10,572 bases of DNA, taken from assembly GCA_016871655.1 (NCBI GenBank), contig VHCR01000036.1:1-10572 (forward strand), written 5' to 3'. The notes under the pieces are model-generated. The model was not told the DNA's origin. It did no database searches and saw only the letters and a program-made list of their open reading frames with translations. Shown here one piece after another: positions 1 through 5,813 of the stretch. Position numbers and translations under genes: made by a program. Within the stretch, counting starts at the first letter, position 1; the number at the start of each line of letters is the position of its first letter. Source of the DNA: Verrucomicrobiota bacterium (lineage in GTDB: Bacteria > Verrucomicrobiota > Verrucomicrobiia > Chthoniobacterales > UBA6821).

Positions 1-144
1 GTGACATTGGCATCCTTCTTGGTTGCCGGTGTCATCCTTTATGAGTCAACGTCTTATTTTTACCTACTTGATTTTCCCGCCTCGGGTGTCAAAACTTATG
101 AGGCAACAGGAGTTATGAGGCAACAGGCTAGAAAAGCCTTTTAA
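1..144 (+). CDS. Possible C-terminal tail of an unidentified protein (5' partial)
   Basis: The frame beginning at base 1 is open for 47 codons and ends in TAA at 142-144. The first part is hydrophobic (VTLASFLVAGVILY), which could be a membrane segment; nothing is recognisable by family. A 17-bp tandem duplication near the end (96-127) shifts the frame. Without the second copy the same frame would stop at a TAG after TYEATG, so the present last ten residues may be a recent extension. The upstream part, if any, is outside the window. An open frame of this length can occur by chance, so the call is weak. Confidence 0.2.
   Translation: MTLASFLVAGVILYESTSYFYLLDFPASGVKTYEATGVMRQQARKAF
96..127 (+). 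repeat. 15-bp direct repeat with 17-bp period
   Basis: TTATGAGGCAACAGG occurs at 96-110 and again at 113-127, separated by AG. It looks like a local tandem duplication inside the end of the open frame that runs from base 1. Confidence 0.75.
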
Positions 145-401
145 TTTTTAGCATGTTGAGTAGATTTGCATACCTGAAAATTATAAAACCAAATGAAACC
201 CAAAGCGCTTTTTTATTTTTCTTTGTTTGTGTAATATCATTCTTACAGGCTCAAATTCAGCCGATGAGAGCTTGTGATGGCAAAGAAGTTGAGAATCTGA
301 AATCAGATTTTTTTAATGAATTTTGTAATCAAATTCAAGATTGAGAAGGAGTCTTTGAAGTAGCTCAAGAAAAAGAGAGCGACCAAGATGTATCGCCACT
401 A

Positions 402-896
402 ATGATGTTTGGTGGTGCTCGAACGAGCTATGGTCGTCCTCCAGAGAGAAGAGCTTATTATGAAGAGGATGACACCCAAGAGGAGAGGGATTTTACACAA
501 CATGTTGTAAGTTGGCGTTTGGGATCCATTAAAACGCCGTTGGAAGAAGCTTCTTCCTCAGAGCCACTGCCTCTTGCCAATGATTCTCGTGTAACATACT
601 ACGATCAGTTTTTACCTTTAATTTTGGAAGAGGCTCGAGCTGCTGTTGAAAAAGGTTTTAGTGAAAAAAATGAACCTTTTTTTGTCACAATAAAAAATGA
701 CGTGAGAGAACCAAGAGAGCGAGACAATCCATGGATTATGAATCTTCAGGGGAGTATTCCCCCTGGCCAAGAACATTCTCCTTCGATGAATGTTTTGCTC
801 TTGGAGCATAAAACAGGCATGAAGTTTTTAGTTTTAGCTAATGAAAAAATTTCAGCGCTTCTAACATGCCCTTTTCAATTTAATACACTATACTAG
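402..896 (+). CDS. Hypothetical protein, longest intact frame of the decaying gene
   Basis: This is the 164-codon frame an automatic caller would report. It starts with two adjacent ATGs, has no Shine-Dalgarno-like sequence in front, and is in the same frame as the short signal-peptide-bearing frame 153-344. It is therefore more likely the back part of one broken gene than a gene of its own. It is hydrophilic and acidic near the start (EEDDTQEERD), has a central mixed segment, and no motif I can name. The last 13 residues and the stop come from the 38-bp repeat and are not native sequence. Expression as a stand-alone cytosolic protein is possible but unsupported. Confidence 0.35.
   Translation: MMFGGARTSYGRPPERRAYYEEDDTQEERDFTQHVVSWRLGSIKTPLEEASSSEPLPLANDSRVTYYDQFLPLILEEARAAVEKGFSEKNEPFFVTIKNDVREPRERDNPWIMNLQGSIPPGQEHSPSMNVLLLEHKTGMKFLVLANEKISALLTCPFQFNTLY
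843..892. repeat. 38-bp repeat unit, copy A (core 855-892)
   Basis: The core, from GCGCTTCTAACATGCCC to TTTAATACACTATA, is identical over 38 bp to 3725-3762 and matches 6865-6902 at 32 of 38 positions. Immediately upstream, GAAAAAATTTC (843-853) also occurs at the matching place in the copy near 6853. The element may therefore start before 855, and its exact left boundary is uncertain. It lies inside a coding frame. Confidence 0.85.
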
Positions 897-946
897 CAGT
901 TCCAGAAAACGAACCAAAACCACCAAAGCCACCGGAAAAATCTCAA

Positions 947-1909
947 TCAAAAAAATAACTGCAATTTCTCAATCGCCCTGCGATGAGGGGAGGGAATGGC
1001 GAGGGTTTGTAATTCTTCTTTTGAAAAAGGATGGAGATTTTTTGAAGGAATGTCTGTGCCGCGATAAAGTTTCATGGTGATGCGATAGCGCGTAATCGGG
1101 TAGGTAATCGAAGTGAGAAAGTTTTTGTGAGAAGGGATAGTCCTGGCAAGGGGTAAGATCCAGAGGCCCTTCCAATGGGAGCCCGTAGATTGTTCCAAAT
1201 AAATGCAATGATCTTCTTGATAAAAAAGACGAGATTCTTTTTTTTGTGTGATCGATGGTTTTGGCTTTTTTCTTGGGAGTGACGCTGGATTTTCTGCAAG
1301 GCAGTTTGCAGAGAGAGGACAGAGATTGCATTGTGGATTGGAGGCGGTGCAGATTGCGGCGCCCAGATCCATCAAAGCAGAAGCAAAGGCGTAGCCGTTT
1401 TTTTTAGGGAGCATCTTGTGAGCTGCTTCAGCGATTTGTTCTTTTCCTTTTTTCGAATCAATGGGTTCCGTGATGTTGTGAAAGCGCGCAATAACACGCA
1501 CGATGTTGGTATCGAGGACGACTGTTGGCTGATCAAAAGCAAAGGCGAGCAGAGCAGCAGCGGTGTAAGGTCCGATGCCTGGAAGTGTCAAGAGTGTCTC
1601 AAGATCTTGAGGGATTTTTTCTTGATGGTTGCTTACGATCACCTGTGCAACTTGATGAAGTCGTCTGGCGCGTGCATAGTAACCAAGCCCTTGCCAAGCT
1701 GAGAGGACATCGGCTTCTGAAGCTCTTGATAGAGCTTTTAAAGTCGGAAAGCGTTTCATCCATTCTTGAAAGCGGGGAATAATCGTTGCGACTGTAGTTT
1801 GTTGCAACATGAACTCCGAGACCAATACGTCGTAAGGCGTTGGTGACTGCCTCCACGGCAAGTCATGACGACCGTACTTGCGGAACCATTTTAGAAGCTC
1901 ATGTTGCAT
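947..1909 (-). CDS. mutY: A/G-specific adenine DNA glycosylase MutY
   Basis: MutY removes adenine mispaired with 8-oxoguanine in base-excision repair. The 320-residue protein, starting MQHELLKWF, has the whole family layout. The catalytic Glu is E32 in SEFMLQQT, QGLGYYARARRL is at 73-84, and the helix-hairpin-helix LPGIGPYTAAA is at 109-119. The catalytic Asp is D133 in VLDTNIVRV. A [4Fe-4S] cluster is bound by C187, C194, C197 and C203 (C-x6-C-x2-C-x5-C). The C-terminal NUDIX-like 8-oxoG recognition domain has the WKGLWILPL motif. The frame stays open upstream to 2185, but the extra N-terminus is only translated repeat, so the start at 1909 is preferred; it has no Shine-Dalgarno motif. The gene diverges from rnhC across a palindrome that begins 4 bp from its start codon. 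It ends in TGA. Confidence 0.96.
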   Translation of the reverse strand: MQHELLKWFRKYGRHDLPWRQSPTPYDVLVSEFMLQQTTVATIIPRFQEWMKRFPTLKALSRASEADVLSAWQGLGYYARARRLHQVAQVIVSNHQEKIPQDLETLLTLPGIGPYTAAALLAFAFDQPTVVLDTNIVRVIARFHNITEPIDSKKGKEQIAEAAHKMLPKKNGYAFASALMDLGAAICTASNPQCNLCPLSANCLAENPASLPRKKPKPSITQKKESRLFYQEDHCIYLEQSTGSHWKGLWILPLARTIPSHKNFLTSITYPITRYRITMKLYRGTDIPSKNLHPFSKEELQTLAIPSPHRRAIEKLQLFF

Positions 1910-1912
1910 GAA

Positions 1913-2006
1913 GAAGAATAGCCACAAAGAACACAAAGAACACAAAAGAAACCTTCTGAGTAGCATTCTTTTTTTGTGCTCTTTGTTTTCTTTGTGGCTA
2001 TTCTTC
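1913..2006. repeat. Imperfect palindrome of CACAAAGAA-type repeats filling the mutY/rnhC junction
   Basis: Two 35-bp arms (1913-1947 and 1972-2006) match as inverted copies at 33 of 35 positions around a 24-bp spacer. Each arm contains AATAGCCACAAAGAA followed by further 9- to 10-bp CACAAAGAA-like units. The palindrome occupies almost the entire 102-bp gap between the start codons of mutY and rnhC, so both genes have nearly identical leaders. Any promoters for the two genes must lie within it or its spacer. A related repeat lies at 4776-4810. Confidence 0.9.
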
Positions 2007-2011
2007 TTTTT

Positions 2012-2929
2012 ATGAATCTGCATTCGCATACAGTTTTGCTCACACCGCAACAAGCCGCCAAGCTCCGCGTCCTCTTGCAAGAACGTGGGTTTGAGTTTGA
2101 GACCAAGCCTTACACGATTTTTTCTGCGAAGAAAGATCGGTTGAATGTTGCTGTTTATGAAAAGGGGCCCAAGCTTCTCTTGCAAGGACGAGGGATTGAA
2201 GATTTCATCACTTTTATTTTAGAACCTGAAGTGACAGGACAAGCTTTACTCGGTTATGACGAGGTGCATGCACCCGAACTTTTTGAACCTCACTTTGGTG
2301 TTGATGAGAGTGGGAAGGGAGATTTTTTGGGGCCTCTCGTTATTGCGGGAGTTTACACGGATGAACGGCTCGCTAAAAAATTTCAAGAGCTCGGGATCCG
2401 CGATAGCAAAGGAATTGGGAGTGATAAGAAAATTCGCGAGCTCGCGGCTGCGATTAAAGGTTCGCAAGCACCTTGGGATCGGATTGTCATCACGCCTCAA
2501 AAATATAATCAACTCTACGAAAAAATTGGCAATCTCAACACGCTCCTTGCTTGGGGACATGCTCGTGTATTGGAAAATCTCTGTGCCAAAGTTCCTGGTT
2601 GTCCGCGAGCTCTCTCCGATAAATTTGCGAATGAGCGCGTACTGCAACGAGCGCTGTTGGAAAAAGGAAAAAAACTTCAGCTCACACAACGGACGAAGGC
2701 CGAATCAGACTACGCTGTTGCAGCGGCTTCTATTTTGGCTCGTGAAGGCTTTATTGATTGGCTAGAACAGCGAGGAAGAGAGCTTAACGTCGTTCTTGCA
2801 AAAGGAGTTTCCGCAAAAGTCAAAACCACTGCCAGCCAATTGGCCCAAGCTCATGGAGTGACGATCTTGCCAACAATTGCCAAAATGCATTTTAAGACAG
2901 CAAATGAAGTCATGATCGATACTCGGTAA
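2012..2929 (+). CDS. rnhC: Ribonuclease HIII
   Basis: RNase HIII cleaves the RNA strand of RNA/DNA hybrids in the cytoplasm. The 305-residue protein starting MNLHSHTV has an N-terminal domain of about 85 residues, as in RNase HIII (TBP-like substrate-binding domain), then the RNase H fold. The hallmark FGVDESGKGDFLGPLV is at 95-110, giving the catalytic pair D98-E99. IRDSKG follows at 129-134. D203 in SDKFA is the likely third metal ligand, and the acidic ESD (231-233) before YAVAAASILAR probably contributes the fourth. The long N-terminal domain and DESGKGD separate it from RNase HII. The frame opens upstream at a GTG (1976), but those residues are translated repeat, so ATG 2012 is chosen. 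It has no Shine-Dalgarno motif. The 3' end overlaps the convergent glycosyltransferase by 20 bp. Confidence 0.95.
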   Translation: MNLHSHTVLLTPQQAAKLRVLLQERGFEFETKPYTIFSAKKDRLNVAVYEKGPKLLLQGRGIEDFITFILEPEVTGQALLGYDEVHAPELFEPHFGVDESGKGDFLGPLVIAGVYTDERLAKKFQELGIRDSKGIGSDKKIRELAAAIKGSQAPWDRIVITPQKYNQLYEKIGNLNTLLAWGHARVLENLCAKVPGCPRALSDKFANERVLQRALLEKGKKLQLTQRTKAESDYAVAAASILAREGFIDWLEQRGRELNVVLAKGVSAKVKTTASQLAQAHGVTILPTIAKMHFKTANEVMIDTR

Positions 2930-3668
2930 GATTCCAAGCATCCTCCAAAGATTGTAGTCCATCTCTAAAAATCTTGAAATGAGAGTGGCTTGTGTCCGCC
3001 CATTCTACGGGAGCTTCTGCGACCTGATATCCAAAGTTTTTTGCAAGGACGAGAATTTCAACGTCAAAAGCAAATCCGTTAACCATCGAATAAGAAAAAA
3101 GAACTTTGGCCACATCACGACGGAACAATTTGCAGCCGCATTGAGTGTCCCGAAATTTCGTCAGATGCCATGAGCGTAGTAAAAAATTAAAGGCACCGTT
3201 CAAGAGTTGTCGGTGCCATGGTTGTGGATGGATGATCTTGCTTTGAGGATGGCGACGGCTTCCAATCAAAATATCGCAAGGGGGTGTTGATTGAAATTGT
3301 TCCAGTAAGCGAGCGAGGCAATGGGGGGGCACGTTAAGATCAGCATCGATGAAGAGAATAATTTCGCCCTGAGCTCGTTCTACACCACAACGGACTGCAC
3401 GCCCTTTGCCACGGCCTTGCGGGTCGATAAGCGGTTTGATGCGCGGATCTTTTTTTGCTAATTCGCAAATTAAAGAAATTGTTTCATCATTCCCTTGAAT
3501 CACAGGAATTATTTCCAAGGTCCATGGATGATAGCGAAAAAAATCTTGAAGTTGCGCAATCGTTTTTGGCAAACGCTGTGCTTCGTTTCGAGCAGGAATG
3601 ATGATGGAGAGGGAGGGGGGGCCGCTAGTAATCGATGATAAGCATTGAGAAGTAAAATTTTGTTCCAT
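2910..3668 (-). CDS. Family 2 glycosyltransferase, dolichyl-phosphate glucosyltransferase (ALG5)-like
   Basis: The 252-residue GT-A protein has SIIIPARNE (21-29), GRGKGRAVRCGV (85-95), the metal-binding DADLN (108-112), GSRR (136-139), DTQCGCKLFRR (174-184) and FAFDVEIL (199-206). This order is typical of bacterial ALG5-like enzymes, which transfer glucose or another sugar from a nucleotide donor to a polyprenyl phosphate at the cytoplasmic membrane. There is no C-terminal membrane domain. Unusually, the stretch where relatives have DDGS reads VIQGNDET (56-63), so a donor-binding Asp appears to be lost. The frame opens upstream to 3737, but those 23 residues come from the repeat unit and hairpin arm, so ATG 3668 is preferred. 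It follows oppD in the same direction with a long hairpin between them. The acceptor and donor cannot be told from sequence. Confidence 0.85.
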   Translation of the reverse strand: MEQNFTSQCLSSITSGPPSLSIIIPARNEAQRLPKTIAQLQDFFRYHPWTLEIIPVIQGNDETISLICELAKKDPRIKPLIDPQGRGKGRAVRCGVERAQGEIILFIDADLNVPPHCLARLLEQFQSTPPCDILIGSRRHPQSKIIHPQPWHRQLLNGAFNFLLRSWHLTKFRDTQCGCKLFRRDVAKVLFSYSMVNGFAFDVEILVLAKNFGYQVAEAPVEWADTSHSHFKIFRDGLQSLEDAWNLTEYRS

Positions 3669-3685
3669 ACCCTGTATTGCCTTCA

Positions 3686-3789
3686 AAAAGTTTAAGGAGT
3701 GTAGTTTAAGTTTAAGTTCAAATCGCGCTTCTAACATGCCCTTTTCAATTTAATACACTATAAACTTAAACTACACTCCTTAAACTTTT
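3686..3789. repeat. Perfect 29-bp inverted repeat enclosing 38-bp repeat unit, copy B
   Basis: The arms at 3686-3714 and 3761-3789 are exact reverse complements over 29 bp around a 46-bp loop. The loop contains the repeat unit (3725-3762, its last two bases in the right arm), identical to copy A. The arms carry AGTGTAGTTTAAGTTTAAG, resembling the outer end of the unit (AGTGTATTAAATTG), so the whole may be a large palindromic version of the same element. In the opp transcript it would fold into a stable, AT-rich hairpin ending in CTTTTT, 12 bases after the oppD stop. A role in transcript end or stability is plausible but unproven. Confidence 0.9.
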
Positions 3790-3801
3790 GAGTGATATTT
3801 T

Positions 3802-4638
3802 CTACATGCAATTGATGGTGGATAGGCGATGGCAATGCTGATCCAGACGTGGAATGCACGCTAGCAGCGCTTTGGTGTAGGGATGCTGAGGGTTTTGTAA
3901 GATTTGCTTTGTTGGCCCTTGTTCAACGATGTTTCCATGATGCATCACTGCTACTTGATGAGCAAGATCGCGGATGATTGCAAGGTTGTGAGTAATGAGG
4001 ATCATCGTCATGCCAAGTTTTTTTTGAAGTTCGCGCAATAATGTCAAAATTTGTGCCTGAATGGTGACATCGAGTGCCGTTGTTGGCTCATCCGCAATGA
4101 GAAGGTCAGGCTTTGCTGAGAGAGCCATCGCTATCATGACACGTTGTTGCATGCCGCCGCTGAGCTGATGTGGATAGGCTTTGAGGCGATCTTTGGAGTT
4201 AGTGATGCCTACCATGTCAAGCCAGTGAATGATTTCAGTATCGAAGTCTTGTACGTCAGGACGATGAAGTCGCAGCATTTCTCTCATCTGACTTCGAATG
4301 GTGTAAACCGGATTAAGTGACGTGGAAGCTTCTTGAAAAACATAAGCGATCCGACAGCCACGGTAGGTGCGCAATTTTTTTTCAGGAAGTGTTAGCAAAT
4401 CAGTCGCTTCAAAGAGCACTTCTCCCCCTTGATAAACAGCAGGTGGCGAGGGTAGGAGGCGTGTGATGGCGAGGGCGGTAGCGCTTTTTCCACTGCCACT
4501 TTCGCCAACAAGAGCCAGTGTTTCTCCTCGTCGCAATGAAAAAGAGACATCGTGCACTGCGGGGACGATTCCTTCTTCGGTTGCAAATCCAATGTTGAGA
4601 TTGGAGACTTTGAGTAGAGTTTGAGTTGCTGTTGGCAT
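3802..4638 (-). CDS. oppD: Oligopeptide/dipeptide ABC transporter ATP-binding protein (OppD/DppD type), C-terminally short
   Basis: This ATPase subunit would power peptide import through the OppB/OppC channel. The 278-residue protein has Walker A GESGSGKS (45-52), Q-loop Q102 in FQEAS, signature LSGGMQQR (159-166), Walker B LLIADEP with E184, the D-loop ALD (188-190), and the switch His H217 in ITHN. The start MPTATQ is chosen because the open frame upstream to 4752 is translated heptamer repeat. It ends at [14 protein letters not shown] followed by RLSTINCM. OppD proteins normally continue about 45-50 residues with an IPG-x-PP region and a cysteine-bearing GC-x-F-x-PRC motif, which is missing here. 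The stop lies 12 bp from the hairpin element, which suggests truncation by that insertion. The nucleotide-binding core looks intact, so it may still function. No oppF is present. Confidence 0.9.
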   Translation of the reverse strand: MPTATQTLLKVSNLNIGFATEEGIVPAVHDVSFSLRRGETLALVGESGSGKSATALAITRLLPSPPAVYQGGEVLFEATDLLTLPEKKLRTYRGCRIAYVFQEASTSLNPVYTIRSQMREMLRLHRPDVQDFDTEIIHWLDMVGITNSKDRLKAYPHQLSGGMQQRVMIAMALSAKPDLLIADEPTTALDVTIQAQILTLLRELQKKLGMTMILITHNLAIIRDLAHQVAVMHHGNIVEQGPTKQILQNPQHPYTKALLACIPRLDQHCHRLSTINCM

Positions 4639-4652
4639 GGCGAAAGTTTTTA

Positions 4653-4687
4653 GAAGATGGAAGATAGGAGATGGAAGATGGAAGATG
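4653..4687. repeat. Heptamer array, consensus GAAGATG (5 copies)
   Basis: Five consecutive 7-bp units read GAAGATG, GAAGATA, GGAGATG, GAAGATG, GAAGATG. The array lies just upstream of oppD and is roughly the inverse of the array at 4739-4773. Confidence 0.9.
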
Positions 4688-4738
4688 GAAGTCGAGGCCT
4701 TCGGCAAGCTTAATGATGTTTGCGCTAGCAAACCACAA

Positions 4739-4773
4739 CTCCTATCTTCCATCTTCTATCTCCTATCTTCAAT
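4739..4773. repeat. Heptamer array, consensus CTTCTAT/CTCCTAT (5 copies)
   Basis: Units CTCCTAT, CTTCCAT, CTTCTAT, CTCCTAT and CTTCAAT are roughly the reverse complement of the array at 4653-4687. The two could pair in DNA or in the opp transcript around a spacer of about 50 bp. The spacer contains a small perfect hairpin, GTTTGC-GCTA-GCAAAC, at 4718-4733. Confidence 0.9.
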
Positions 4774-4775
4774 TT

Positions 4776-4810
4776 TTCTTTGCGTTCTTTTGCGTTCTTT
4801 TGCGGCTATT
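4776..4810. repeat. Second copy of the CACAAAGAA-type repeat, between oppC and oppD
   Basis: On the minus strand it reads AATAGCCGCAAAAGAACGC followed by AAAAGAACGCAAAGAA. This is the same pattern as the mutY/rnhC arms, with G for A in the CRCAAA units. It directly follows the oppC stop and abuts the heptamer array at 4739-4773. Confidence 0.8.
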
Positions 4811-4814
4811 AATT

Positions 4815-5708
4815 TTATTTCTCCCCCGCCTCTCGCAGTGAATCGCCAACAAGGTAAAACGAAAGCGCGGTAACAAAAATCGCAAAACCAGGAAATAAAA
4901 TCAACCACCAGGCTTCGAGAAGATAAGCTTTTCCATCGGCAATAATATTTCCCCAAGTTGCTTGCGGAGGTTGAACGCCAAAACCGAGAAAACTTAAACC
5001 CGCTTCGGCGAGGATTACCTCGGGAATCCCTAAGACCGCGGTGATGAGGATGACCGCTGCTGCATTGGGAAGAATATGTCTAAAAATAATTGTGGAAGAA
5101 TTTTGGCCGAGCGTAAAAGCGGCTTGAACATATGGAGTTTCTCGCAAGGTTAAAAACTCTCCACGGACCAAACGAGCTGTCCCTGTCCAACTGACAAGAC
5201 CGATGACGAGCACGATATTCATGAGGCTAGGACCGAGGAGTGCGACAACGGTGAGAATGAGAAAAAAAGTTGGGAAGCAAAGAAAAGCGTCTACCAGTCG
5301 CATTAAAAATTGATCTACTTTGCCTCCGCAAAAACCTGCAATCGATCCGATGACGACACCTATAGAAAGTGAAACGATTACAGCTGTGAACCCAACCGTT
5401 AGGGAAATAGGGGCTCCGTGAAGCATTCGAGAAAAAACATCACGTCCTAAATGATCTGTTCCCAACCAATGTAGTGGGCTAGGGGGGAGTAATTTTTGTG
5501 ATAGGTCTGTGGCATTAGGATTCATCGGCCATGGAAGTCCAAGCCAGCTAAGAAGGAGTGTTGCAGCTGCGACTAATGTCAAAAAAAGAATAACGCTAAG
5601 AGCCAGTAAAGCGATTTTGTTTTTACAAAAAGGGTGACTGCCAACACGCTGTTGGTAGTCAGGCTGAATGTTGGAGGATGAAGGCTGGAGGCCGCTGAAT
5701 GAGGACAT
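4815..5708 (-). CDS. oppC: Oligopeptide/dipeptide ABC transporter permease (OppC/DppC type)
   Basis: This is one of the two inner-membrane permeases of a peptide importer. In its 297 residues, the first membrane helix is near 32-57, followed by the OppC hallmark HWLGTDHLGRDVFSRMLHGA (80-99) and then about five more helices. The EAA loop that docks on the ATPase is at 195-215 (QAAFTLGQNSSTIIFRHILPN region). The ending SFYLVGDSLREAGEK is typical. Residues 7-16 (LQPSSSNIQP) are encoded by a heptamer array, so the hydrophilic N-terminus is partly translated repeat. No other in-frame ATG lies before the first helix. There is no Shine-Dalgarno motif. It lies 105 bp downstream of oppB and 176 bp upstream of oppD, wide gaps for an operon. 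The oppB-oppC gap has a short AT palindrome near 5711-5734 and no gene. Confidence 0.94.
   Translation of the reverse strand: MSSFSGLQPSSSNIQPDYQQRVGSHPFCKNKIALLALSVILFLTLVAAATLLLSWLGLPWPMNPNATDLSQKLLPPSPLHWLGTDHLGRDVFSRMLHGAPISLTVGFTAVIVSLSIGVVIGSIAGFCGGKVDQFLMRLVDAFLCFPTFFLILTVVALLGPSLMNIVLVIGLVSWTGTARLVRGEFLTLRETPYVQAAFTLGQNSSTIIFRHILPNAAAVILITAVLGIPEVILAEAGLSFLGFGVQPPQATWGNIIADGKAYLLEAWWLILFPGFAIFVTALSFYLVGDSLREAGEK
5660..5687. repeat. Heptamer array inside the oppC 5' end, minus-strand consensus CAGCCTT
   Basis: On the minus strand the units are CAGCCTT, CATCCTC, CAACATT and CAGCCTG. The same consensus forms the array in front of glmM (8615-8642). Here it is translated within the first residues of OppC. 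Confidence 0.65.
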
Positions 5709-5813
5709 GCTTAAAAATTAAGTTTTAATTTTTTTATGGGCGATGGTTGAATTATTCAATTTCAAATAAAGACGTCTAGTTCGAATGTTTTTCCTTCAGT
5801 CTTTGGCCTATTC

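Larger units (their letters stand above)
153..958 (+). pseudogene. Decaying gene for an exported protein of unknown function
   Basis: One reading frame runs from ATG 153 to 893, broken only by a TGA at 342-344. The codons just after that stop (EGVFEVAQEKES...) look as protein-like as those before it. The N-terminus has a signal-peptide-like stretch (FLFFFVCVISFLQAQ). An alternative ATG at 193 gives MKPKALF in another frame, which would join this stretch if one T had been lost from the run near 209-214. Near the 3' end a 38-bp repeat copy (855-892) adds the residues ALLTCPFQFNTLY and a TAG. Directly after it, in the +2 frame, a proline/lysine-rich tail (AVPENEPKPPKPPEKSQ) runs to TAA at 956-958. 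Removing exactly 38 bp would rejoin the two frames. The restored 3' end would overlap the 3' end of mutY by 12 bp. I do not recognise the family. Alternatively, two short genes exist as read. Confidence 0.5.

Noticed and set aside
2..34. Hairpin TGACATTGGCA / TGCCGGTGTCA with 11-nt loop as a terminator or regulatory element
   Set aside because: The stem is real on paper (with two G-T pairs) but has no following T-run, lies at the window edge in a possible coding frame, and cannot be interpreted.
342..344. TGA read as selenocysteine, or reassigned TGA
   Set aside because: mutY and glmM end in TGA at their natural lengths, so TGA is a stop. No convincing SECIS hairpin or redox motif surrounds this codon.
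1910..2185. Longer mutY with a 92-residue N-terminal extension
   Set aside because: The extension is translated repeat palindrome plus rnhC antisense; MutY homology begins at MQHELLKWF.
2256..2765. Plus-strand 169-codon frame within rnhC
   Set aside because: It lies wholly within the well-supported RNase HIII gene in another frame and has no family features.
3669..3737. Upstream start of the glycosyltransferase (MLEARFELKL...)
   Set aside because: These residues are encoded by the 38-bp repeat unit and hairpin arm, and the glycosyltransferase fold starts after MEQNFTSQ. Use of this ATG cannot be excluded.
4639..4752. Upstream extension of oppD
   Set aside because: It is translated heptamer arrays (SIFHLPSPIFHL); ABC ATPase homology begins just after MPTATQ.
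4653..4773. CRISPR array
   Set aside because: Units are 7 bp with no unique spacers, and no cas genes are near.
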